Positions 20,649 to 30,754 of a DNA stretch of 64,000 nt are shown here, piece after piece; positions within the stretch are counted from its first letter, which is position 1, and each line of letters begins with the position of its first letter. The notes under the pieces are model-generated. The model had not been told where the DNA came from. It saw nothing but the letters and a program-made list of their open reading frames with translations, and ran no database searches. Source of the stretch: Hanleya hanleyi. Lineage: Eukaryota; Mollusca; Polyplacophora; Lepidopleurida; Hanleyidae. The position numbers were made by a program, and so were the translations under genes. The stretch covers positions 62,001 to 126,000 of the forward strand of contig JAVTVY010037103.1 in the NCBI GenBank assembly GCA_036873755.1. The letters are read 5' to 3'.

Positions 20649-23600
20649 ATGTCACTGACAGTGAAAGCTTATTTAGAGAGAAATGGACAGGACCCTGAAA
20701 TCAGGCGATTCCCTGTCCCAGCTGATGTTTCAAGCAGTTATGACTACTTGTTCAAGAAAGTCTCCGAGGTTTTCCCAGGACTTTCCAGGGGAAACTTTTC
20801 TATGTTTTGGAGAGGTTTGTATTCATTTTCTTGAGTAATTCGCATCGTCTTTAAAAACACACACACAGTTTAGCATTATATGCATGTCTATTCTATCTGA
20901 ATTATGTAATATATTGTTGTAAAGAATCTCGGTAAATCAAGTTTGAATTTCTGAACGAAATGGAGTAAATTATGAGCTTCTTTTTTTTTCGACAATAAAG
21001 TTTTTTGGATATTGAAGGATTTTGAAATACCAAACTTGTTTTACAATAATGTGTGTATCATGTACCCATAATAATATCTGATTTTCTTGCAGATGACGAA
21101 AATGACTTGGTGAGATTTTCGAGTGATGACGAATTGATGTCAGCCCTGAGCTTTCGACAGGGTGATGTGTTCCGTGTGTTTGTTCATAGTAAGTAACTAT
21201 TCTTGTTCTTCTAGGTTTAATCTCTCAAACTATCCATGCATTACAAGCACAGGTAAAACCTGCTTGCCTCTGATGTCACAGTATAATGTTCATTAGCAGT
21301 AAATAAAAGAAATAATTGTCTTGAACACAAACTCAAATCTTTATTGTAGTATTTCCTGGTGTCAATTATCAATGTTCATCTCTTTCAGTGATTGGAGAGG
21401 CAACAGAGAATGATGGAGACCAACAAACTGGAGGTCTGCACCCCAATGTGGTCTGTGACGGGTGCCAGGGAGCGATATATGGGGCACGCTTCAAGTGCTA
21501 TGTCTGTCCAGACTTTGACCTGTGTTCAACTTGTGAACGTTCTGGTGTCCACAGTGAACATGAAATGTTGAAAATCCCAACCCCAAAGGACAGCTGGACA
21601 GTAAGTTACATTTCTTTTATCATTTTATTCCAGCTGCTGTAATGGTTTTCGGGACAAAGTGAGAATTGTGTAGAAGTTTACCTGTGGATGATGAAATATG
21701 CCTACTTAAATGGCATGTGTGACAATGAGTCACACAGAAAGTATGTCATGAAAACTTCAGACTGTCAACTTGTGCAGAATATTGGCTGCACCTCAATCTG
21801 TATTGATTTTAAACCTAAGAGTGGAAAATCAATGCTATGTAGAGTTAACCCAATTTAAATTTCTGCATCTGTCCTTTAAATAAATAATAGTAATTCCTTG
21901 AAGCTTAATAATATGAGTCACTAATTTTGTGAGGAGAGTAATGTATCTTGATAACTTTTTTTTCCAAAAACTTGAACCTTAATTCAATGAAAGTAAAAAA
22001 CCTAATTTATCTCCCTTGATGTACAGTAGGTGAGTTATCTCCCTTCATGCTATGTTTGTAAGATTGTCATTTCAAATGAGTCATTCTGTATAACAAGGAT
22101 ACAATCTCATTATTGATATAAAACTTCTTTTAAATTTAGGGTTTCATTCCACCGCCACCACACTTTCGCCGTTGGATGAACCGTTTTATGCGCCGCTGGC
22201 ATAACCATCATCCTCAGGGAGGGGCTGGCTGTCCCAGTGCTAACCCAGAAGAGAAAGCCACGGGCGAGGAGGAGCCCAAGGCTGATGGGGCAAATGCTGG
22301 GCCATCTGGGCCAGAGGGTCCTGAAAACCTGGGGGAGGCAGAGTTTGGTTCGCAGTACCTTCAAGATATCGGTGAATCTGTGGCTGCCATGCTAGATCCA
22401 CTTGGTGAGTTAATCTTGCATCCTGTCACTGTCGGGCCCAATCTAGGTAAACCAAGATGATATTATCAGGAAAATACCATCTAGATGTCACATAATATTC
22501 GTGCGAAAGTTTTACTGATATTCAACGAGATAAGCCAATGACGACACACAATTTGGCATTGATTGACGTTTAGTTCACGGAGACGAACAACTTACCGGCA
22601 GTCGGTCATTTGATATTTTCTACCATCTTACAAAAGCAGACATTTCGGCGGCAGTTAATCCTTTGAAGTTTATGCACAATGTCTAGACATGATGCCTTAT
22701 TTGGAAACTTTTCTGATTTCTGTTTACTTTTTTGGTCCACATGCTCCAGTTTATAATTACAGGGGGCGTATCTTTAAAGTTATTTCGCCCAGTTAGCCAC
22801 CTAATTGGCTAACAGATGTAGTTTGAAATTTGCACAGGATTTATATAGTGTTGACTCCACTTATAATGTTCAGTGATATTATATCTGAGTTAATTGAGAT
22901 TGAGGCGGGCTTTGTATTTTTACACGACTGATTGTATGCCTTAACCTTAAATCAGCCCAATCAGTACAATTTGTTCACCAGGTATTGATGTTACCGTTGA
23001 CGTCGAGCACCCAACTGGAAGACGTGGCCGTTGTGGCTTTGGCGGCCGAGGAGGGTTTGGTGTTGGACGAGGTGGGTTCGGAGGCAGAGGGGCATTTGGT
23101 GGCCGAGGTGGATATGGATTTGGTGGCCGAGGTGGTTTCAACTGCCCAGCTGGATTTGGAGGTCCAGGAGGCCACGGACCATGGGGACATGGACCATGGG
23201 GTCCTGGTCCATGGGGGCCTGAAGCCTGTGGAGGCAAGGGTGGAAGAGGTGGCCAGTGTAAGAAAAGAGGTGGAAAGAAGGCACAGGACAGCACTAATCT
23301 GAACACTGGTGCTGCAGCTTCAACTCCAGCAGCTGAGGCAGAACAAGTTCCAACTGTTCCTTCTGGACCGGCCCCATCAGCTCCAACAGTCAACCTCCCA
23401 CAGACTGACCCAACTGTACAGGACATCGCCATGGATGGGGACATGGCCGTCCCTGCTGGTGGAACTGAAACACAGGTGAGTCAGAGGTCTCCCCAGAACA
23501 CTGAAATTTCTAACTTCATCCCTTGTAGATGGCATTCAAGTGATGATATGCAGGCCTTCAAGTCTCATACGAAAATCGATGAGAATGGCAACAGGCTTTC

Positions 23601-24505
23601 GAAACAGCTGCTCAAACATAATGTCACGAAGATCCGATAAAACGTAGCTGTTCATTTCTGAACTTAATAATAACAATAATTTGTTATACTGACAGTGAAT
23701 GACATTTAATTCAGATCAATTGTGCCAAGCCTTCACTGAACTGAACTGTATCAATAATTAAACTGTGTTGCAGACTCAAGGTTCTTCATTATATCCTCGT
23801 CTGGATTCGCAGGACACCACTCGCCGAGAGGGTTCTCCAGATAACGACTGGACTGTTATTCTCCCCAGCCTGTCCGCGGATCAGACTATGGAGACAGACG
23901 GTGCAACTGGGGAAACTGAGCCAAGACACAGTGGTAAATATCTCCGCCAACTCTTCTAATACCGACAAATTAATGATTGATCTGCCATTTGCAACTCTTG
24001 TTCGGTCGTTAATAATATGGCGAATGTAAGTCAGTGAAATTGTATAAATTACATGTTACTCATATGATACAAGTATGAATAAACCATAACAATTTTTTCA
24101 ACATCAAGCTCAGTAGCTCATCAGTTGGTGGAGTGGTGGGCTTGTTAGCCAAATTCAGTGGTTCGATTCTTTAAGTTTAAGGTGATAGTTGTTTTTTTAT
24201 AATATTTGCCTGAAGATGAAATTATAAACCATAATAATATTGATCAAATTAGAACGAAACTATTCATCTCGGCACTGGCAGTAACAAATATCAATATTGT
24301 TTTACATTTTTTTTATTCATCAGATCCCAAAATTGAGAAAGTGCTGAGACAGATGATGGAGATGGGATTCTCTAATGAGGGTGGCTGGCTGACGCGTCTG
24401 ATCGAGATGAAGAATGGGGACATTTCTCAGTGTCTCGACGCCATCAAGCCCATGAGACAAACTAAACCTGCAGAGAAAGGCCCCAATGGAGAGCACAGAG
24501 TCTAA
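20649..24505 (+). CDS. SQSTM1: Sequestosome-1 (p62), selective autophagy receptor
   Basis: p62 links ubiquitylated cargo to LC3/GABARAP on growing autophagosomes in the cytoplasm, and scaffolds kinase and KEAP1 signalling. Coding exons are 20649-20814, 21093-21188, 21389-21600, 22140-22404, 22982-23475, 23774-23933 and 24324-24505. All introns are GT/AG and the frame closes at 524 aa (human 440). PB1 covers 3-87, with basic K6 and R19/R20 and the acidic patch DDEND. The ZZ finger has all eight ligands (C110, C113, C124, C127, C133, C136, H142, H145). A TRAF6-site-like segment [12 protein letters not shown] precedes [10 protein letters not shown], both conserved in p62. The LIR is DNDWTVI (434-440), a KEAP1-site-like DGATGE is at 453-458, and the UBA spans 465-508 with [10 protein letters not shown]. 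Odd: residues 260-346 form an RGG/FG-rich insert absent from human p62. Confidence 0.95.
24107..24175 (+). other. tRNA-like sequence in SQSTM1 intron 6
   Basis: TAGCTCATCAGTTGG (24114) resembles an A box and GGTTCGATTC (24160) is a good B box at normal distance, with GTT in the anticodon region. Acceptor and T stems do not pair, so it is a tRNA relic or the head of a tRNA-derived SINE rather than a working tRNA. Confidence 0.3.
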
Positions 24506-25930
24506 GTCTACCCCAACAGACCAATGTGCCGGACAACGAACCCTGAACTACCAATGGACTATCCGACCATGTTTATTGATCATACTATATATAACCTACC
24601 AATATAGTGCTCTCAGTCTATAACCATCCAGTTCTTGAATATGCATATGAAGTGCTAATACCTTTGTGATTCCGTCGACTTGTTTTTAAATTTTGTGCCG
24701 TGATTTTGGAATGGAAAAGCATCCATTTAGAAAGTTACATCTTTTAACCTCCTTAATCAGTTGGCTGATCAGTATGTCCTAGAATACCCTAGTTTATATT
24801 TTGGATTTAACTGGGAGTGGGGCTTGGGCTAATAGCCAAATTACTACAATTAATATTAAAGATAGGCATATGGGTTTTTGTTATACATCTTTGATGTAGG
24901 GATACTTGTATCATCAGAAATTTGTAATATGAAGCGAAAAGAATTACTTGTAAAGGTTATTGTTACGATATAAGTTTTGAATCCAGATGTTGTTTTAACC
25001 TTAAATGGGACACTTTTGTGTTGATATGAGGTAGTGAGGAAATCTAGTAAGGTACACAACGTTATTGAAGGTCATTAATTACAAGATTGGTTATACAGAT
25101 GGGATATATTGCTTAATATTGTCGGAATACATTGTATACGTTTTTTAAATACATTCTTGGAGTTGTTCTTGGGCTTAAACTATTAGCAGTGTAATAAAAA
25201 TATCTTGAAAAGCAATTTACTGGCTGTTTGTAAATTTTGATTCTCCATAGTTTATTTTCTTCTATCAAGAAGTTGGGCAAGAACTGCTTTAAACAACAGG
25301 GTATCATCTGACACCCTGCTAGCACAGCAGTATCCAAAATAATCATTTACGCTAAGTTGCATTGCAGCCCAGAAGCATATCAGCGCTGTGTCACTATTCT
25401 TAAAGTCGTGGTCACAATGAGATGTGTCACAGCACTCAAGCTCTGGAAACAATGGATGGAATCTTCCTACATTGTTAAATAAAAAAGTAGTACTGGACTA
25501 CAATAATAGTACTGAAAAATGTTAGTGAAATCTGTATTCCAATCTAATAATATACAACAATCTGGGTGGAACTCACAGATTGAATTCGATATTTTGAAAT
25601 CTAGAACATTTAAACTGAAACCAGAGCGGTTGAAATCCCCCAACTTTGAAAAAAAAGAAAGATTTGGCATGGGAGCGTAACGTTCAGTCCACGGCATGGA
25701 AAGCAATCCCATGCAAGATCTTGAGGCAAATTACCCACATACCAAATTTGGAAACACTCCATTCAGGTTTTCAAAAATATTGTCCAGAAACAAAATTTTA
25801 ACTTGATCCCCAGGTGGCACCACCTGTTGGCAAATCAGCATGAAAAACAATCTCAAGCAAGCTCTTAAAAGCAAACCTTTTCAATGTTCTGCTAAAATGT
25901 CAGAAATAAAGACCTTTGTAGTTATAGTTG
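24506..25930 (+). other. Probable SQSTM1 3' untranslated region
   Basis: No coding features. AATAAA occurs at 25193, 25478 and 25905. The last is followed within 20-30 bases by a GT-rich stretch (GTTTATGTGTG), the best candidate cleavage site. The extent is inferred. Confidence 0.4.
25905..25910 (+). terminator. Candidate poly(A) signal of SQSTM1
   Basis: AATAAA with a downstream GTTTATGTGTG element. Earlier AATAAA copies at 25193 and 25478 are alternatives. Confidence 0.4.
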
Positions 25931-26585
25931 TTTATGTGTGCTAATAGTTCTGTAGATTATTTTCTTCTTCCGAGTATACGATAGGCAAAACTTATACCAC
26001 CAGAAAACGGGACTGGCCACAACTTTCGAAAACGTCATTGATTGCCTCCCACTGTTTTTGGAACGTAATGACATTATAGTGGTCCTCACTCATTCATCTG
26101 ACGTAGCATGACGTCATGTAAATTGATACATTAACTTGAATGAAGGAGACCTCTATACGTCATAACGTTCTACAAGCAAAGAGAGACAAGTGATGTAAGT
26201 TTTCAATATGGATTTATAACACGATGACTTTAATATTGTTATTAGTACAATTTAGCAAAATATATTCGCCCCAAAATCGTATAATAGTTATATCATTTTA
26301 GAAAAAATTAAAAGCTTTACAGTTCACCTTCAAGCAGGGATCCCACATTTCAGAAGTTATTATCTGGAAACCAAGTCGGACGGACCCTAATACACTAGTC
26401 TCCCTCTCTCCATCAAACCCTTCGGGCATCAGGACAATTAAGAACATGACATGTCTGAAGTAGGGAGCGACCTCACAATGAAGGCCTCATTTGAATCTGT
26501 CACAAGTCACATGACCTCATAATTGTCCAGTAATATGGAGTCCATGAGCTTTGAGAGATATCTGCCATTGGAGATTACCAAGAAG
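25931..26585. other. Intergenic, nothing recognised
   Basis: Part of this stretch (AACGTCATTGATTGCCTCC, then TCATAACGTTCTACAAGC) is distantly like the first 90 bases of the window in opposite orientation, which suggests another dispersed repeat. Confidence 0.3.
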
Positions 26586-26690
26586 TTGTGAATGATGGCA
26601 ATGGACAAAATGGAAATCGGACAAAATGGCAATATTTTTTTAAAACTATCTGGATTCATTTTATGGAATATTTGAGATACTGTGTATTAT
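26586..26690 (+). repeat. Left arm of an inverted repeat (partner 29342-29490)
   Basis: Contains GGCAATGGACAAAATGG and repeated ACAAAATGGCAAT. The reverse complement recurs at 29342-29490 on the other side of the family A copy, with diverged sequence. Confidence 0.55.
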
Positions 26691-27239
26691 TGAATATACC
26701 CGATATCTGTGCAATACAGTCTGCATGTTCACCAACCACCACATCCAAATGGGCATATTTACTACATGTCATTACAGAATACAACCTGTAAGTCTTCAGG
26801 TCAACTTTTGCACAACAAATCTATGCTCGTACATCCACTGTCTACAATGAATCAGGTCTGTTATAAATCATCTTCCATGACATTATGGGTGTGGTCACCT
26901 CTTTCCCAAATGTGGGGAAGCAGTATATAAATCATACTATAAGGTACTCTTTCAGATGAATAAATATCTCGAGCTAATATTGCATGTCTAATGCAAGTTT
27001 TTCTCTGAAGTCTAAATAAGAATACTCATAAGTTAGAAATCCGGGAGGTTTCCCCCGAGGAAAACCCAGCAAAAATGTTGCTGGTTAACATGACTGAATT
27101 CAAAACAAACAAAACACAGGAAAGAAGCAATCAGAGATTGCTCAATTGTATGCCCCCCCCCCCACCCACCCACCATTCTAGGCAACTTGATCTCCTTTGT
27201 ACTCATGATGATAAAGCATGGTCTTATCAGTGGAATATT

Positions 27240-29338
27240 AACACAGCAAGGAAGCAATCAAAGATTGCTCAAATGTATGCCCCCCTTCCGCTTTAATCAG
27301 ACACTGCCCCGCCATTGTTCTGTTCTGTATTGGTCGGTAGAGGCCTAATTTGGATAATTATAAAAATTCTGTTTAAGTCACTTGTTTTGCCATGCGCGCA
27401 TAATACATATTCCAAGTATCGACCAACAAGTGATAATACAATGTTTTGATGCAAGATGGTTGCCGGGGCTTTCGCCAAATCCGAAAATGTGACCTGGTTA
27501 TGAGACCTACATTCCTTTGGAGTATATTGTGGTGAAATTATGAAGCAATCAGTGAACTTTGAATTTTGCAACCAATTCACTCTTTTTGGGGCAATTTCAT
27601 ACTTCAGGACCAATGTGGTCTGCTTTGGAATGTAGAATTACATATATATAGCCATTTTCCCAGTCCAAATCGGTTATGGACTGAGATCCAGCCTGTACAA
27701 ATAAATATATCCCATTCACTCAGGTTTGATAAATGAAGGGCCATAACTCTTGAAAATATAACCGAAAGCAGAGAAACTTCACGCTGCACAACTATGGGGC
27801 ATCGACCACATATCATGCAAATTTCAGACTTGTCCATACAATATTAACCGAGATGCAGCCCGGACAAGTCCCAATTCACAAAGATTTGAAGAAAAAAGGG
27901 CCATAACTCTTGAAAAAATATGCGAAACGCGGAGAAACTTCATGCTGCACAACTACAGGGCACTGACTACATATCCTGCAAATTTCATGATTGTCCATAC
28001 AATATTAACCGAGATCCATCCCGGACAAGTCTCAATTCACAATAATTTGAAGAAAAAAGGGCCATAACTCTTGAAAATATACGTGAAACGCGGAGAAACT
28101 TCATGCTGCACAACTATGGGGGACTGACCACATATCCTGCAAATTTCATAACTATCCATACAACATTAACCGAGATCCAGCCCGGACAAATCCCAATTCA
28201 CGGAGATTTCAGGAACAAAGGGCCATAACTCTTGAAAATATAAGCGAAACGCGAAGAAACTTCACGCTGCACAACTGCGGGGCACTGACCACATATCCTG
28301 CAAATTTCATAATTGTCCATACAATATTACCCAAGATCCAGCCCGGACAAGTCCCATTCACAGAGATTTCAGGAAAAGGGCCATAACTCTAGAAAATGAT
28401 ACCGGAACTCGGAAAAAAATTCACGCCGCACAACTACGAGGCACTGGCCACATTCCATGCAAGTTTCAATTCTGTCCATCAAATATTAACCGAGATATTG
28501 CGCGGACAAGAAATTTGGACGGACGGACAGACAGACCGACAAAGCGATCGCTATATGCCCCAGGGGCGTCACTAGGATTTCAAAAGGGGGGTGCGAATGT
28601 TTTCAATTTTGAAAGACGGATCTAGCGAAAGTTCATAGGGGGGAGGGGGGGTCGATTATCACAGCCCAACAGGCGAGGGTCCAGGGGCCGCCTAGGCCCC
28701 GGAAGCTCCGGGGTCCTAGATCGGCGGAGATGCGTTCTAAGCGTTTTCCCAGATATAAATCTGAACATAATGTGTGCAGATTTATGGTTCTATTTTCACG
28801 TTTGTTTCACATTTATAAGCACACCTAGCTTCGTTAGGAACAAGGTCACGTCATACGACATAGTCAGTGATCAACCTAACCTTCTTGGATACCCAGGGAG
28901 ACTTTCATTTGTTTTTGTGAAACAGGAGGTACGATCTGCAGTGGCTAAATTTGTGTCATCTATCACCACATCAATATAATGACAAATCAGTCCGAACAGG
29001 AACTGTGTTTTTTGTACATGCGTTGGTTCTTTTGGATATCCACTGCTCGTTGCATTTCTGAACTTAATATTGTGATTCTCCGGTAATTGATGGCTGATCT
29101 CTGTGCCGTGAACTGTGAAAATTAGGGGGTCCGGGGGCATGCCCCTGCCGGAAATTTTAAATTTTGACGCATTATTTCCTGCATTTTAGCGTATTTTAAA
29201 GCTAAACTGGGGTTTGATATCTTACATAATTTCCGTATTCCAATCTACGGGCAAGAAGGGGGATGCGTTCGCACCACACGCACCATGGGTAGCGACACCC
29301 TTGTGCCCCCCCCCTCTAGTTAGAGGGGGGGGGCATAA
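27240..29338 (+). mobile_element. Tandem-monomer element, family A, third copy, interrupted
   Basis: The body matches 6540-7776: GCAATCAAAGATTGCTC near 27255, CCATTGTTCTGTTCTGTATT, then five or six ~155-bp monomers (27735-28500), the GGACGGACGGACAG run and AAAGCGATCGCTATATG. The terminal hairpin is split: its left half stops at 28560 and CCCCTCTAGTTAGAGGGG with CATAAAT resumes at 29307. A foreign element occupies 28561-29303. A further partial head copy sits at 27120-27235. Confidence 0.75.
28561..29303. mobile_element. hAT-like non-autonomous element nested in the family A hairpin
   Basis: Ends are CAGGGGCGTCACTAGG at the left and GTAGCGACACCCTTG at the right, an imperfect terminal inverted repeat of the CAGGGGCG type common in hAT elements. 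Length is 743 bp with no transposase. It sits inside the terminal hairpin of a family A element, so it arrived later. The flanks (TATGCCC and TGCCCCC) are low-complexity and leave the exact 8-bp duplication ambiguous. Confidence 0.7.
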
Positions 29339-29341
29339 ATA

Positions 29342-29490
29342 TAATACCTGAGATACTCCACAGAATGCATCAAAATAGTTTGAATAAAAATATTTCCATT
29401 TTGTCAATATGCCATTTTTTCGGTTGCCATTTTGTTCATTTGTCATTTTATTTGTTTGTCGTTTTGTCCATTGCCATTTTGTCTGCTCCC
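29342..29490 (-). repeat. Right arm of the inverted repeat (partner 26586-26690)
   Basis: Repeats of CATTTTGT and GCCATTTTGTC, the complement of the left arm. The pair encloses the 26.7-29.3 kb cluster. Confidence 0.55.
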
Positions 29491-30520
29491 AAATGGGGTA
29501 GGAATGGCAAATAATGTACCTCTCCATATAGTTATCATAGGAGAAGTAATTAGTCTAGTTCTATAACATAGAGAATGTTATACAGCAAAACCTGGTAATA
29601 CCGCCACCTGGGTAAACCAACCAACCTCTAAATACTGACCTTTTCTGACTGACAATACAAAATATTTAAGACATTTTGAACCTTGATGAATGAGAACCTT
29701 GTCAAAACGTACACTATAATCTGGTCCCAAGCAGGGTCAGTTTACACAGGTTTCACTGTTCATGTATGTACACTCAGTTATAACTTGGACAGTCCGAGAG
29801 TATAACATCAAACAGGGACAACTAGTTCGCTTTTTGAAAGTACCAATAATGTATAACTGAATTATAGTTTACAATATTGACAGGATGGTTTATTTTTTTC
29901 CACAAATCCAACTGCTTCAACACGATATGATATGTGTGCAAGTATGGCAAAATATAAACATATTAATATCACAGTTAGGAATGCACAGCAATAACAAAAC
30001 GTTTGCATATAACTGACAAATAATTCTACCATGTATATAATGTACATATATATTACACTTATGAATTATTCAATGTAGTCACTAAGATCATTATATACAT
30101 ATTTTGACAGTGATATTCAGAAAATTGAGACAAACTGGAAATTTGTTGGTTACACTGTGGATCAGTATGGTACAACTCATTAGCACATCTGCTGGTATTA
30201 GATGGTTTTTATTTACAAACACGGTTCTTGCAATAGTGTACTATACTGTACATATAAGTTACGCACATCTGCCGATTATGTGTATTTGGATCCACAAGTT
30301 TGCTCATAAAACTATGAACCAGAATCCTGTCAGCAACTTATATTGCCAGTTGTCACAAATTGTAATTACAAGGTCTCTACTAATTCAGTCACTAAGACAG
30401 CTCAGCGAAAGTTCATTCCCATAACTGTTCTGAATATATTCGTCTCTAAATTGTTTCAAAATTTCAAAATTAGTTGGCTCAAAAAGATGTTAGTGAAGAA
30501 TGTGTTATCCATTCTGTGAT
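29491..30520. other. Intergenic, nothing recognised
   Basis: AT-rich DNA without supported exons, just downstream of the TTC29 3' end. Confidence 0.4.
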
Positions 30521-30525
30521 TTTGC

Positions 30526-30531
30526 TTTATT
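30526..30531 (-). terminator. Candidate poly(A) signal of TTC29
   Basis: TTTATT on the plus strand is AATAAA on the minus strand, 224 bases beyond the stop codon. Confidence 0.4.
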
Positions 30532-30754
30532 GGAGTTTCAAGCTCATCAGAGAGACTGAATCATAAGAGAGGATGACAGTCTGAGGATGCAGAACAATCA
30601 TGTTTGTCTCCAGCACATGAACCTCAACAAGTCGTCATCGGCCCGACCTTGTGTCTGCCAGGATACCAAATGTCTACCAGCCTCTGTCATACCCAATTCT
30701 GTCATAAAGTACAATGTCTTTTCACTATGTACATGTTCAGAGCTGAGATTGTTT

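Noticed and set aside
22985..23302. Plus-strand 105-residue frame overlapping SQSTM1 exon 5
   Set aside because: A shifted frame of the same exon; the correct frame links exons 4 and 6 in phase and carries the conserved DVEH segment.
22947..23444. 165-residue proline-rich frame on the minus strand
   Set aside because: It is the antisense of the glycine/arginine-rich SQSTM1 exon 5; PPGP-type text is the expected mirror of GGxG codons.
24107..24175. A functional tRNA-Asn gene
   Set aside because: A and B boxes are present but the acceptor and T stems do not pair, so only a tRNA-like relic is supported.
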